64,000 nt of DNA, taken from the NCBI RefSeq assembly GCF_001517085.1, contig NZ_LRAC01000163.1:62001-126000 (forward strand), read 5' to 3'. A program made the translations under genes and the position numbers. Of the stretch, positions 52,312-61,764 are shown one piece after another (the first letter of the stretch is position 1; each line of letters starts with the position of its first letter). The stretch comes from Paenibacillus sp. DMB5 (GTDB taxonomy: Bacteria; Bacillota; Bacilli; Paenibacillales; Paenibacillaceae). The notes beneath the pieces were generated by a model. It ran no database searches, was not told the origin of the DNA, and was given only the letters and a program-made list of their open reading frames with translations.

Positions 52312-53298
52312 TTATTCTCCGTAGCCTTGCGGATTGGCGGAATGCCAGTTCCAGGCGCTCTGGATAATTTCTTCAATGTCTGCCTTCTGTGGATTCCAGC
52401 CCAGCACCGACCGTGCTTTGGCCGAGGAAGCCACCAGCACTGCCGGGTCACCGGCGCGGCGTTCCTGGATCACAACCGGAATGTCCCGGCCGGTCACCTT
52501 GCGGGCCGATTCAATGACCTGCTTCACCGAGAAGCCAAGTCCGTTGCCGAGGTTGAAGACATTGCTGGCACTGCCGCTGCGCAGGTAGGTTACCGCGCGG
52601 ATATGGGCGTCAGCCAGATCGCTGACATGGATATAGTCACGGACACAGGTTCCGTCTTCTGTCGGATAGTCGTCACCGAACACTGCAATGCTCTCGCGCT
52701 GTCCAAGAGCGGTCTGCAGCACCAGCGGAACGAGATGGCTCTCCGGACGGTGGTCTTCACCGATCTTGCCGCTGGCATGTGCGCCGGCTGCGTTGAAGTA
52801 GCGGAGGGCCACATACTTGATGCCCAGCACTTTGTCGAACCAGGCCATCATGCGCTCCATGGTCAGCTTGGTTTCACCATAGACATTCGCCGGCTCGGTC
52901 CGGTCGCTTTCTTCAATCGGCACCTTCTCAGGTTCGCCGTAGGTTGCCGCTGTGGAGGAAAAGACGATTTTGTCTACACCCGCATGCTGCATGGCTTCCA
53001 GAAGACACTGCGTACCGTACACGTTATTGTCGTAGTATTTAACAGGGTCTTTCATGCTCTCGCCGACAAGGGAGCTGGCTGCGAAATGGATGACTGCTTC
53101 AATTTTATTTTCGGAGAAAAGCTTTGCCAGGAGCTCTTTGTCACGCAGATCACCCTCATACAGCTTGCCGCCCAGCAGCGCCTCTCGGTGCCCGGTCAGC
53201 AGATTGTCAATGATTACAACCTCTTCACCCCGGTCCAGCAGCTCCGCTACCGTATGGGACCCGATATACCCTGCTCCGCCTGTTACTAAAATTGCCAT
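52312..53298 (-). CDS. galE: UDP-glucose 4-epimerase
   Basis: A short-chain dehydrogenase-fold enzyme of 328 residues that interconverts UDP-galactose and UDP-glucose with bound NAD. The Rossmann motif is GGAGYIGSHTVAELL, the catalytic Ser/Tyr/Lys set lies in VFSSTAATYG and VYGETKLTME, and the NAD/UDP region includes LRYFNAAGA and TCVRDYIHVSDLADAH. Its ATG lies 1 base after the galK stop, and galT follows closely, so the operon supplies UDP-galactose metabolism and precursors for surface glycans. Confidence 0.96.
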   Translation of the reverse strand: MAILVTGGAGYIGSHTVAELLDRGEEVVIIDNLLTGHREALLGGKLYEGDLRDKELLAKLFSENKIEAVIHFAASSLVGESMKDPVKYYDNNVYGTQCLLEAMQHAGVDKIVFSSTAATYGEPEKVPIEESDRTEPANVYGETKLTMERMMAWFDKVLGIKYVALRYFNAAGAHASGKIGEDHRPESHLVPLVLQTALGQRESIAVFGDDYPTEDGTCVRDYIHVSDLADAHIRAVTYLRSGSASNVFNLGNGLGFSVKQVIESARKVTGRDIPVVIQERRAGDPAVLVASSAKARSVLGWNPQKADIEEIIQSAWNWHSANPQGYGE

Positions 53299-53299
53299 C

Positions 53300-54478
53300 T
53301 TACTTCACTCCTTCCAATTCTTCTACACCATTGCCGATGCCGCATACATAAAACTCGCCGGTCAGGCCGGTTCTTGCTTTGTAAGCTTCGCCTACCTCAC
53401 GGATGAAGCGTTCTACATCATCTTCATGAACCAGTGATACTGTACATCCGCCAAAGCCCGCACCGGTCATCCGGGAGCCCAGTGTGCCTGGAATGCGCTG
53501 TGCTTCTTCTACCATTACATCCAGCTCATCGCAGCTCACTTCGTACAGGTCGCGAAGCGACACGTGGGAGTCGTTCATGAACAGCCCGAACTGCTTCAGA
53601 TCGTTGTTCTTCAGCACTTCTACAGAGTCAAGCACACGCTGGTTTTCTTCCACAACGTGGCGGGCCCGGCGCCGTACAGTCTCATCAGCGATTTTGTGCT
53701 GATGAAGCTCGAACTGCTCCGGCTTCATCTCTGCCAGATAAGACAGGGAAGGCACTTCCTGCTTCAGGATCGCCAGCGCTTCTTCACATTGGCTGCGGCG
53801 CTCGTTATATTTGGAGTCTACAAGGCCTCTCTTTTTGTTCGTATTGCCGATTACCAGCTTGTAGGCCCCGGTTGCAAATGGAACCAGGCTGTATTCCAGT
53901 GTGTCACACATCAGGAGGATCGCATGATCACGCTTGCCGTTAGCTACTGCGAACTGGTCCATAATCCCCGAGTTGACGCCGACGTACTGGTTCTCGGCAC
54001 GCTGGGACAGGAGGGCAATTTCAACCGTATCGGTATCTCCGCCCAGCAGGGACAGGAAGGCATAGCCTGTAACTACTTCGATGGAAGCGGAGGATGAAAG
54101 GCCGGAGCCGTTCGGGATTTCGCCGTGGAACAGCAGGTCGTAGCCGCCGGAGAGCGGAAGATCCTTTTTGGCCAGCTCAACCAGAACGCCGACAGGGTAG
54201 TCGACCCATTCGCCGGTTTTGGCTTTGCCGATTTCATTGTAGTCAATGGAAGCTGTGTAAGGGAAGTTCGTGGAAGCGAACTGCACCTTGCTGTCGCTGC
54301 GCGGACGCACGATCAGGGTTGTTCCGAAATCCAGTGCTGCCGGGAACACATAACCGCCGTTGTAGTCCAGATGCTCGCCGATCAGATTCACACGGCCCGG
54401 GGCGTAGAATACACGCGCCTCCTCCGTGCTCTCCCCGTATTGCTCGATAAATTTGCTGTTAAGTTCCTGTATGCTCAT
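53300..54478 (-). CDS. galK: Galactokinase
   Basis: A GHMP kinase that phosphorylates galactose. Family motifs: PGRVNLIGEHLDYNGGYVFP (sugar binding), NGSGLSSSASIEV (ATP loop) and MTGAGFGGCTVSLV. The length is about 392 residues. ATG 54478 has GGAG 8 bases upstream; the GTG at 54487 overlaps that site. It is the first gene of galK-galE-galT, divergent from an AraC-type regulator that may control it. Confidence 0.96.
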   Translation of the reverse strand: MSIQELNSKFIEQYGESTEEARVFYAPGRVNLIGEHLDYNGGYVFPAALDFGTTLIVRPRSDSKVQFASTNFPYTASIDYNEIGKAKTGEWVDYPVGVLVELAKKDLPLSGGYDLLFHGEIPNGSGLSSSASIEVVTGYAFLSLLGGDTDTVEIALLSQRAENQYVGVNSGIMDQFAVANGKRDHAILLMCDTLEYSLVPFATGAYKLVIGNTNKKRGLVDSKYNERRSQCEEALAILKQEVPSLSYLAEMKPEQFELHQHKIADETVRRRARHVVEENQRVLDSVEVLKNNDLKQFGLFMNDSHVSLRDLYEVSCDELDVMVEEAQRIPGTLGSRMTGAGFGGCTVSLVHEDDVERFIREVGEAYKARTGLTGEFYVCGIGNGVEELEGVK

Positions 54479-54551
54479 TAATGCCACTCCATCCTTTCGC
54501 TGGTTTCACTCTTTGGTCTTAGGTTCTTTTACTTGCGTCCTTTATGGTTAC

Positions 54552-54581
54552 ATTATAATAAAATCAGACTTGCCCTGATAA
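54552..54581 (-). promoter_or_regulatory. Candidate galK promoter
   Basis: On the minus strand TTATCA (54576-54581) and a perfect TATAAT (54552-54557) with an 18-base spacer, about 75 bases upstream of galK. Confidence 0.55.
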
Positions 54582-54717
54582 TGCAATCATGTGTGTAATG
54601 TATGGATAAATGTGACTTTGCGCGTTATACTTTGATCAGGCCGGGCTTCAGGTTCTGAAGCCGCCTCCCTGCGTGCAGGGCATTGACAGCGTTAACTCAA
54701 GGAAAGGATCTGTCAGC

Positions 54718-55575
54718 GTGGAACATACCTATTCCGTAGGATCAAACCCCGTATATTACGATAAGCAGAATCTGCATGTGCTGTTTGCCGGCGAGAGCCA
54801 GACCCTGCCCGTCCATCAGGCCGGACCCAAAATCTACGATTATTATCTGCTTCACTTCATTGAATCCGGCTACGGACAGTTCACTACCGAGCACCGTAAA
54901 TATTCGCTGGGGCCGGGCGACTGCTTCCTGATCCATCCCGGTCAGCTCGTCAGCTATGTCTCGGACCGGCAGCAGCCCTGGCGGTACCGCTGGGCGGCTT
55001 TTACCGGGGCTGATGCCGATGCCCTTGTGCTTCAGGCAGGCTTTGCGCCACAGCAGCCGGTGCTTCAGACCGCAGAAGGAACCGTATTCCCCTCGGCACT
55101 TGCCGGGATGATGCAGGCTTTTTATGCCAATAAAGAAAGCGCCCATCTTACTTCCCTCGGCTACCTGTACCTTGTCATCGGAGAAGCAGCCGAACGGCAC
55201 CTCTCCGCATCACGGCTGCCGGGGGCAGAATCCCAGGTCAAGCGCACCGTGAAGCAGATGATCCACTATATGGCTTCCCAATATGCCCACCCGGTATCCA
55301 TTGAGCAGATGTGCGGCAGCCTGGGGTACAACCGGGCTTACCTGTCAAGGATTTTCAAGCAGGAGACCGGCCTCTCGCCGGTCACTTACCTGCTCAAGCT
55401 GCGCATTGAGAAATCGCGCCAGCTGCTGCGCGAACGCCCCGAGCTGTCCGTCGAGCAGGTAGCCGCTTCGGTAGGATTGACCGATGCGCTCTATTTCTCC
55501 CGCCAGTTCAAGCGGTTCTGCGCACAATCCCCGACTGCCTACCGTCTGGCCACTGCCAGACACGGGGAGAAGTAG
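54718..55575 (+). CDS. AraC-family transcriptional regulator
   Basis: A 285-residue sugar-type activator. The N-terminal cupin (about 20-160; YYLLHFIESGYGQFTTEHRK, YSLGPGDCFLIHPGQLVSYV) binds an effector. The C-terminal double HTH (about 185-285) has EQMCGSLGYNRAYLSRIFKQ and VEQVAASVGLTDALYFSRQF. I use the GTG at 54718, about 10 bases after GGAAAGGA. It is divergent from galK with a shared 239-base region, and resembles MsmR/RafR-type activators. Control of the gal operon is an inference from position. Confidence 0.85.
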   Translation: MEHTYSVGSNPVYYDKQNLHVLFAGESQTLPVHQAGPKIYDYYLLHFIESGYGQFTTEHRKYSLGPGDCFLIHPGQLVSYVSDRQQPWRYRWAAFTGADADALVLQAGFAPQQPVLQTAEGTVFPSALAGMMQAFYANKESAHLTSLGYLYLVIGEAAERHLSASRLPGAESQVKRTVKQMIHYMASQYAHPVSIEQMCGSLGYNRAYLSRIFKQETGLSPVTYLLKLRIEKSRQLLRERPELSVEQVAASVGLTDALYFSRQFKRFCAQSPTAYRLATARHGEK

Positions 55576-55662
55576 CCGCGCCATTTCCCGCCGGGTACGC
55601 CCCTGAACGGGTCGTAGTTCACGCTACGGTCCTTATGCTTGTCTGTCAGCCTTATCTTTATG

Positions 55663-55707
55663 TAGAACAACAGCCCGTCTCCTTCCAGGAAACGGGCTGT
55701 TGTTCTA
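55663..55707. terminator. Hairpin after the AraC gene
   Basis: The 16-bp perfect arms TAGAACAACAGCCCGT (55663-55678) and ACGGGCTGTTGTTCTA (55692-55707) lie about 90 bases after the AraC stop. The T-run is weak. Confidence 0.65.
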
Positions 55708-55828
55708 CTATACCTAAAACGCACTATAAAAATAACTGTATATGACTGTATGGAATACCTCTGCACCTGCCGCATTTTCAAATACCGCCTGCAGAGTTAA
55801 GCAGGTTGGCGCTCATTAATCAAGCTAA

Positions 55829-55957
55829 GCGAAAATCGGCAACTATTTCAGGGTTAACCAGCTTTGCGAAAATCTAGTTGGAAAAATGCTACTTAATGAT
55901 ACACTTTTCGCTCTAAACGAGTTGTTCGGCCTAAAATAAGTTGCGATTTTCCAACTA
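55829..55957. repeat. Intergenic element with nested imperfect inverted repeats
   Basis: GAAAATCGGCAACTATTTCA (55831-55850) is nearly the complement of 55931-55951, and TAGTTGGAAAA (55875-55885) is perfectly complementary to 55947-55957. The AT-rich block has no ORF with a ribosome site. It resembles a small dispersed intergenic repeat; other copies cannot be tested here. The rest of 55580-56085 shows no gene. Confidence 0.45.
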
Positions 55958-56085
55958 ATCATTAGAAAAGCTGAATAACGGCGGAATTAGGTGGCGAAAA
56001 GCCACCTAGTTATCCGGGACAAGAGTACCAGCTTCCAACAGGATCTTAAAAACCAGCTGAATTCCCGCTTTTTCCAGACAATACC

Positions 56086-57090
56086 TCAACCCTCACTCTC
56101 AGTCTTCAGGATCGTGTCGATCCGGTCCAGCTCCTCCTGCGAGAATGCCGGATGGGACAGGCAGGCGATGTTCTCTTCAATCTGGCTGATCCGGCTGGCC
56201 CCGATCAGTGCCGAGGTCACCCTGCCCTCCCGAAGGGTCCACTGGAGTGCAAGCTGTGCCAGGCTCTGGCCGCGTGTAACAGCCAGCTGGTTAAGGGCGC
56301 GGATCTTGCGCTGCACCTCGGGCGTAATTCCGCTCTCATCCAGCGCCTTAGACGGACCGGCTGCCCGTGAATCCCCGGGGATGCCGTTAAGGTATTTACT
56401 CGTCAGCAGGCCCTGCGCCAGAGGAGTGAAGGCAATCGTGCCGACTCCATTGTCTTCAAGCACCTGCTGCAGCCCTCCTTCAATCCAGCGGTCCAGCATG
56501 GAATAGCGCGGCTGGTGTATCAGAAGCGGCGTACCCAGCTCCTTCAGAATACGGATCGCCGCAAGCGTCTGCTCCGCCGTATAGTTGGATAATCCGATGT
56601 AAAGCGCCTTACCCGAGCGGACGGCATAGTCCAGCGCCCCCATTGTTTCTTCTAGCGGCGTCTCCGGGTCCGGGCGGTGGGAGTAAAAAATATCAACATA
56701 GTCGAGCCCGAGCCGCTTCAGGCTCTGATCCAGACTGGCGAGCATGTATTTCCGTGAGCCCCAGTCACCATACGGCCCTGGCCACATATAATATCCCGCC
56801 TTGGTGGAAATGATCATTTCATCGCGGTAAGCGGAAAGATCACGGCTCAGCACTTTGCCGAACAGCTCCTCTGCCGAGCCCGGGGGCGGACCATAATTGT
56901 TCGCCAGGTCAAAATGGGTAATGCCGAGATCAAACGAGCGGGTAATCATCTCCCGGCCGTTCTCATAGGTATTGATTCCTCCAAAGTTATGCCACAGCCC
57001 CAGCGATATTGCCGGCAGCTTAAGGCCTGACCTGCCCGAGCGGTTGTAATGCATTGCTTCATACCGTTCATCGCTAGCCACATATACCAT
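56086..57090 (-). CDS. Aldo/keto reductase (YghZ/MgrA-like)
   Basis: A 334-residue TIM-barrel NADPH-dependent reductase of the family that reduces L-glyceraldehyde 3-phosphate and methylglyoxal. The catalytic tetrad is visible: Asp and Tyr in HFDLANNYGPPPGSAEELFG, Lys in ISTKAGYYMWPGPYGDWGSR and His in DIFYSHRPDPETPLEETM. GLWHNFGGIN and the PGPYGDWGSRK loop are typical of YghZ. The cofactor-binding end is ALIGASRISQIEENI. It is a single gene. Natural substrate is inferred. Confidence 0.9.
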   Translation of the reverse strand: MVYVASDERYEAMHYNRSGRSGLKLPAISLGLWHNFGGINTYENGREMITRSFDLGITHFDLANNYGPPPGSAEELFGKVLSRDLSAYRDEMIISTKAGYYMWPGPYGDWGSRKYMLASLDQSLKRLGLDYVDIFYSHRPDPETPLEETMGALDYAVRSGKALYIGLSNYTAEQTLAAIRILKELGTPLLIHQPRYSMLDRWIEGGLQQVLEDNGVGTIAFTPLAQGLLTSKYLNGIPGDSRAAGPSKALDESGITPEVQRKIRALNQLAVTRGQSLAQLALQWTLREGRVTSALIGASRISQIEENIACLSHPAFSQEELDRIDTILKTESEG

Positions 57091-57184
57091 TGCTGATCCC
57101 TGCCTCTCGCTAACCTCTATTGGTTATCTACCCTAATTTAAACCTGGCGGTGACGTTATAATCTGCCACTCACGGAATGGCGGT

Positions 57185-57931
57185 TCACAGCTGCTCCATT
57201 ACCCTTCCCATAACCTCCCCGATCCGATCGGTAATAATCAGGTCTGCCCGGTGGTCATAAGGAGTAGGCTCCCCGTTTAGCAGAACGGTATGCCGCCCGT
57301 GAAAATAGGTGACGAGGCTCGCTGCCGGCTGTACAGTGAGCGAAGTGCCGCCGATAATCAGCAGGTCGGCAGCAGCGATTGCTGCAACAGATCCGATCAG
57401 CACATCATGATCCAGCTCTTCTTCATACAGCACCACATCCGGCTTGATGATGCCGCCGCAAGCTTCACAGCGCGGCACCCTCTCATCAGAGCCTATAACG
57501 GCCTCTAAAGGATAGAAGCGGCCGCAGCCCATACAGTGGTTACGGTGAACCGAACCGTGAAGCTCGAATACGGCACGGCTCCCAGCTTTCTGATGCAGGC
57601 CGTCAATATTCTGCGTAATGACCGCCTTCAGCTTGCCCTGGCCTTCAAGCTCGGCAAGCAGCAGATGGGCGCCGTTCGGGACAGCCTCCGGGTGAAGCAT
57701 TTTGCTGCGGTAAAAATCAAAAAAAATGTCCGGAGAGGACATAAAAAACCGGCGGCTGAGCATAACCTCAGGCGGATAAGGGGAGTTATGCTCATTCTGA
57801 TACAGCCCGGCCGCAGAGCGGAAATCGGGAATACCGCTTTCCGTAGAGGTTCCGGCCCCGCCGAAGAATACAATATTTCCGCTGTTCTTAATCCAGGAAA
57901 CCAGTGTCTGCACTCGATCCATACGCTGCAC
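57185..57931 (-). CDS. SIR2-family NAD-dependent protein deacylase
   Basis: A sirtuin that removes acyl groups from lysines using NAD. It has GGAGTSTESGIPDFRS (NAD loop), TQNIDGLHQKAG and FELHGSVHRNHC with the catalytic His. A zinc ribbon has Cys pairs CMGC and CEAC, and the NAD end is IIGGTSLTVQPAA. GGAGAAAGG abuts an ATG at 57937, is 6 bases from the GTG at 57931 and 15 from the ATG at 57922; I choose GTG, giving 248 residues, normal for the family. It follows the HAD gene by 25 bases and is probably co-transcribed. Confidence 0.92.
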   Translation of the reverse strand: MQRMDRVQTLVSWIKNSGNIVFFGGAGTSTESGIPDFRSAAGLYQNEHNSPYPPEVMLSRRFFMSSPDIFFDFYRSKMLHPEAVPNGAHLLLAELEGQGKLKAVITQNIDGLHQKAGSRAVFELHGSVHRNHCMGCGRFYPLEAVIGSDERVPRCEACGGIIKPDVVLYEEELDHDVLIGSVAAIAAADLLIIGGTSLTVQPAASLVTYFHGRHTVLLNGEPTPYDHRADLIITDRIGEVMGRVMEQL

Positions 57932-57956
57932 ACGCATCCTTTCTCCAAAACAGAAT

Positions 57957-58721
57957 TTAACCCGTAATACGAAGCTGATGGTAGCCTGTAATAATAGCAT
58001 CTGCATCCAGCAGATGGCCTGCGGCGCCATCCGGCGAGATTCCGACGGACAGGCGCAGGCCGGCTCCTTTGCCAAGCTGCATATCCGCGTTGCTGTCTCC
58101 GATAATTACGGTGTTCTCAGGCAGAACACCCAGTTCACGGCAGGCCGTCTCTGCCATTTCGGGCGCCGGCTTGCCGTGAGTTACACGGTCTCTGGTAACC
58201 ACCGTCTGAAAAAACCCTGCGATACCCATCCACTCCAGCTGCTCGCCGGTTGAGCGGGCTCCGTCCGAGGTAACAACTCCCAGCTTCAGCGATGCGGCTG
58301 CACACTGCTGTAGGAACGTCAGAAGCCCCGGCAAAGGTACAGCGGTACGGCGGGCCCGCAGCTCGTTCATCGCCTCTTTGACGATGACGTTCACACGGGC
58401 TAGCGCTTCATTCCAAGGAACGCCGGCCCCGTAGAGATGCCAGGCCAGTATGCCCGTTGTCTCTTCGGCAGTCGCCATCGCCAGCGGCCCGGCCGGGTCA
58501 TAGCCGGTCAGTTTGCCGTCAGCGCCGTGGCGGGTCCCGAGTACACGGGACAGATCCGGCAGGCGGCTGCCCCCTATAAGGGCCATCTGGTCGTCCAGCT
58601 CCTGCAATACCAGCTCAGCCCAGGCTCCCCATGTCGCGAGCAGGTCCAGCAGGGTGCCGTCCTTATCAAATAATATGCACTGGCAGGGTACAGCCAGATG
58701 ATTAATATGCAGCTGCGGCAT
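57957..58721 (-). CDS. HAD-superfamily phosphatase
   Basis: A 254-residue haloacid-dehalogenase hydrolase of the phosphoglycolate phosphatase type. Motif I is CILFDKDGTLLD, with an unusual Lys between the two catalytic Asp; motif II is LGVVTSDGARS, motif III is THGKPAPEM and motif IV is NTVIIGDSNADMQLGKGAG. A helical cap lies at about 25-130. The ATG at 58721 is 6 bases after AGGAGG. It precedes the sirtuin gene on the same strand and follows the alpha/beta hydrolase gene by 30 bases, so the three genes may form one operon. Substrate unknown. Confidence 0.88.
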   Translation of the reverse strand: MPQLHINHLAVPCQCILFDKDGTLLDLLATWGAWAELVLQELDDQMALIGGSRLPDLSRVLGTRHGADGKLTGYDPAGPLAMATAEETTGILAWHLYGAGVPWNEALARVNVIVKEAMNELRARRTAVPLPGLLTFLQQCAAASLKLGVVTSDGARSTGEQLEWMGIAGFFQTVVTRDRVTHGKPAPEMAETACRELGVLPENTVIIGDSNADMQLGKGAGLRLSVGISPDGAAGHLLDADAIITGYHQLRITG

Positions 58722-58751
58722 CACCCGCCTCCTCTCCGTTTCTTATATGGA

Positions 58752-59492
58752 TCAGCGCAGGTTGCCCAGCCAGTCCAGCATCGCCCGCGCCGTGCGGGTC
58801 TGCTGCTCCTCTTCCGTGATGGAAGGCTCCCCGTCCCCCTTCTGCGGGCCATAGCTTCCAAACTGGGCGTGATTTCCGCCCTCAATTGACAGATAAACGG
58901 TATTGCCTGGCAGGTAGCTGCGGCCTTCACTGTATTTTTCCCGGTCGACCACCGTATCTGCCGTACCAAGCACGGACAGGACAGACAGTGTCGTGTCCTT
59001 CAGGCCGCCCTTCTCATCAGGGTACGAGGCGAGGTAAAAGACCCCCTCGAGCTGATCCGCATGCTCTGCCGCATAGCGAGATGCCATAACACCGCCCAAC
59101 GAGTGGCCGCCAATCACGAAAGACTGCTCCGGATGCCCGCTGATAATCTCCTCTGCCGCATCCCCCTTAATAATGGCCAGATTGAAAGGCATCTTGGCTA
59201 TGTAGAACGGATGACCTGCGGTGGCAATTCTTTTGGCCAGAGGCGCGTACGCTTCCGCTTCCACAAGCGCACCCGGATAAAGAATAACGGCAGTGCCGCT
59301 TGCGACCGCCGGCTCAAAAGAGATCCAGCCGTCATTCTGTTCCACTGTCACTCCAGCGGCTGAGAGCATTGCAGTTTCGGCATTCTGCTCCGGCTCATAC
59401 GGTGTCAGGTAATTCCACAGCAGCAATCCGGCAACTACCAGAAGGACTGCAAGCGATAGGAGAGCCCTGCGTCTGTTTATTATTTTCTTCAT
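58752..59492 (-). CDS. Membrane-anchored alpha/beta hydrolase
   Basis: A 246-residue alpha/beta hydrolase with an uncleaved N-terminal helix (about 8-29, after the basic KKIINRRR), so the catalytic domain lies outside the membrane. The nucleophile elbow is VIGGHSLGGVMASRYA, the acid is in VLGTADTVVDREKYS and the His in IEGGNHAQFGSYGPQ. ILYPGALVEAEAYAPLAKRI matches Pfam alpha/beta hydrolase 5. GGGAGTG precedes the ATG. It starts a possible operon with the HAD phosphatase and sirtuin genes. Confidence 0.86.
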   Translation of the reverse strand: MKKIINRRRALLSLAVLLVVAGLLLWNYLTPYEPEQNAETAMLSAAGVTVEQNDGWISFEPAVASGTAVILYPGALVEAEAYAPLAKRIATAGHPFYIAKMPFNLAIIKGDAAEEIISGHPEQSFVIGGHSLGGVMASRYAAEHADQLEGVFYLASYPDEKGGLKDTTLSVLSVLGTADTVVDREKYSEGRSYLPGNTVYLSIEGGNHAQFGSYGPQKGDGEPSITEEEQQTRTARAMLDWLGNLR

Positions 59493-59691
59493 ATAGATTC
59501 ACTCCCGAGTACTGCATACAAAAAATTATAGAGGAATCAAAGAAATCAAACAACCTTCAACATATCGCCACAAATACCGCCCCTGATAACGCTTCCCATT
59601 GTGATTGAATTCACAATAATCAGCTCCAAAAACATGTATTTTAAAATTAAATTAAAAACTTTTGCATTGTGCAACTTTTGGGGGTTAAACC

Positions 59692-60732
59692 ATGGAGAGG
59701 GAGAATACGCTGGAGGCGCGCGGAGAAACATTTTTTCTTAACCTGCGCTTCATGCTTATCGTCACAGTATTTGCCGGTAATGCCATTGAGCCGTTAATCA
59801 GCAGAATGAGCGGAATGCACGGGCTATATATGTGGATTTTCAGCTTTCATATGCCGTTGTTCGTGCTGGTAACCGGGTATTTTGCCAGAAAAAGCCTTAC
59901 CGGAGGCGCGGGCCGCAAGGTACTCCTGCAGATCGGGATGCAATACCTGATTTTTCAGACCCTGTATTCAGCACTCGATGTTTCTCTTTTTCAGGTAGAC
60001 GGCATTCATCACTCCGTATTCGCACCCTATCTCCTCCTGTGGTTTCTGGCCAGCCATGCCTGCTGGCGTCTGCTGATGCTCGGTATGGGCAAATGGTCCG
60101 CACCTGCACAAATTGCTTTTGCTGTAACGGCCGGCGTGGCCGTCGGCTATCTGCAGGTTGATGGGGTCTGGTTCAGCATCAGCCGCACCTTTGTCTATCT
60201 GCCTTACTTCGTAATCGGCTATCATTTCTCTTTCGGCGCCTTCACCAGGCTATACCGCAAATATTTCAAGACAGCCGCTGCTGCCGCCTCGGTGCTGTTC
60301 CTGGCCGTTCTGGCTGTAGCAAGTCCCGAGCTTCCGCTCGGCTGGCTGTACGGCAATATGACCTACATGCAGCTTGGCGCTGCCGAATGGTATGCAGGTG
60401 TATACCGGCTGGCGGTGTACACGGTGCAGATTGCCGCATCCCTTGCTTTTCTCGGGCTCGTGCCCTATGGTGTGAGCCGGATGACCGACTGGGGCCGCCG
60501 CACCCTGTATGTCTTCCTGCTGCACGGCTTCATTGTGCGGCTGGCCGCGGTCTCCGGAATTTACGGCTATCTCGGCAATACCGCCGGAGCCCTTCTGCTG
60601 CTGCTCGCAGCCGTTCTCTGCACCGTGCTGCTGGCCCAGCCGGCTGTCAAACGGTGGCTGCATCCGCTGGTTGAACCGCCGGTGGACTGGATGATCACCC
60701 TGCAGCGTGCAGCGCTGCGGCGTACCCCATAA
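59692..60732 (+). CDS. Membrane acyltransferase (acyltransferase 3 family)
   Basis: A 346-residue protein with about ten helices, related to enzymes that O-acylate surface polysaccharides or peptidoglycan. The early His in FSFHMPLFVLVTGYFARKSL (the RxxxHxxLF-type active site of the family, with Arg in the first loop) is present, and the C-terminal helices carry RTLYVFLLHGFIVR. GGGGG precedes the ATG. It is alone on its strand. The donor and acceptor are unknown. Confidence 0.85.
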   Translation: MERENTLEARGETFFLNLRFMLIVTVFAGNAIEPLISRMSGMHGLYMWIFSFHMPLFVLVTGYFARKSLTGGAGRKVLLQIGMQYLIFQTLYSALDVSLFQVDGIHHSVFAPYLLLWFLASHACWRLLMLGMGKWSAPAQIAFAVTAGVAVGYLQVDGVWFSISRTFVYLPYFVIGYHFSFGAFTRLYRKYFKTAAAAASVLFLAVLAVASPELPLGWLYGNMTYMQLGAAEWYAGVYRLAVYTVQIAASLAFLGLVPYGVSRMTDWGRRTLYVFLLHGFIVRLAAVSGIYGYLGNTAGALLLLLAAVLCTVLLAQPAVKRWLHPLVEPPVDWMITLQRAALRRTP

Positions 60733-60760
60733 ACAAGGGGCAGCCTTTCGCCGCCCTCAA

Positions 60761-60814
60761 TATAAACGCCCGGCCCCTTGAGCGGTTATCCGCATCAGGA
60801 GCCGGGCGTTTATA
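60761..60814. terminator. Bidirectional terminator
   Basis: TATAAACGCCCGGC (60761-60774) and GCCGGGCGTTTATA (60801-60814) form a 14-bp stem between the convergent acyltransferase (+) and ArsR-type (-) genes. Confidence 0.8.
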
Positions 60815-60828
60815 TGTCTAAAGGCTGT

Positions 60829-61764
60829 TTACTCAGCATGCAGAGTATAACTGATTTTCATAATGATATTTTGCCCGTAATCGCCAAATCCGCGGCCGAA
60901 CAGGTTAAGCCCGCCCTGATGAACGGCCTCCGGCTGAATGCCGATCCGCAGCCGCATTTTGGGGCTGCCGTTAATGTTCAGTTCTCCGAGGCGCACCTCC
61001 GATACCCGCTCCAGATCAAGCGTTGTCTGATCATGATCCACACGCCATGTTTTAAGATAACCGTATTGTGTGGACCCGTCAGGCCACCACTGCGGGTTCA
61101 GCCGCCCGCGCCGGTCGCCGAAATCGCCGGGACTTGTCCACAAGCCGATTTCCACACCATTTACCATAACGGAAATGTCCGACGGCCAGTTCTGATCATA
61201 ATTGGGGGCCTCAGAGCACATCTCCATTGACAGCTCAAGCGCCTCAACCTCAGCTTCGTCCGGCAGATCTACCGGCAGCAGATATTCAAGATATCCCTTG
61301 CGCAGCCAGATAATCTGGGCATTGACATGCTTGGGATGATAAAAGCCAGCCGGTTCATCCTCCTTTATAATAAGCCCCTCTGAACTTGCCATTCCGCAGG
61401 TAGGCTCTACCTCACAATCGCTGTAATGACCAACCGGCATGTCCACCTCATAGACGTAGGTCTGTTTGTTCTCCAGCCCCCGGTTTTCATTCAGATTAAT
61501 CTTAATATTACTGTAATTGCTGCTGCACAGCTTCATTGCTCCGCGGGATGCAGGAACAGCTGCTGTACGGATCAGTCCCGCGGCCTCCAGCACTTTAACG
61601 TGGCTCGCTACCGTCGATACGGGAAGCTTCAGCCTGGCGGCAATTTCAATGATATTCAGATCCTCTGCAGCAAGCAGCCGGAGCATCTCCACCCTTGAAC
61701 GCGTTGATAAAGCATGGGTTACCGCAACCAGCCGGTCCGGGTCCTCAAAGCTGAGCTCCAGCAC
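60829..61764 (-). CDS. ArsR-type regulator with a large C-terminal beta-domain
   Basis: A 311-residue protein. The N-terminal winged helix (about 10-90: HALSTRSRVEMLRLLAAEDL, LKLPVSTVASHVKVLEAAGL) is clearly ArsR-like. It is fused to about 200 residues rich in beta strands and Trp/Tyr (SDISVMVNGVEIGLWTSPGD, GLNLFGRGFGDYGQNIIMKI), not a metal-binding tail. The start is the GTG at 61764 after AGAGGTG. It follows the GH2 gene by 80 bases on the same strand. The C-terminal domain may sense a carbohydrate derived from GH2 substrates, but that is inference; the fold is unidentified. Confidence 0.8.
   Translation of the reverse strand: MLELSFEDPDRLVAVTHALSTRSRVEMLRLLAAEDLNIIEIAARLKLPVSTVASHVKVLEAAGLIRTAAVPASRGAMKLCSSNYSNIKINLNENRGLENKQTYVYEVDMPVGHYSDCEVEPTCGMASSEGLIIKEDEPAGFYHPKHVNAQIIWLRKGYLEYLLPVDLPDEAEVEALELSMEMCSEAPNYDQNWPSDISVMVNGVEIGLWTSPGDFGDRRGRLNPQWWPDGSTQYGYLKTWRVDHDQTTLDLERVSEVRLGELNINGSPKMRLRIGIQPEAVHQGGLNLFGRGFGDYGQNIIMKISYTLHAE

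Noticed and set aside
50641..53289. An open frame of 882 codons on the plus strand, opposite galT and galE
   Set aside because: It lies entirely antisense to two clearly identified genes, has no ribosome site and reads as low-complexity His/Leu/Arg-rich sequence; this is a codon-bias artefact.
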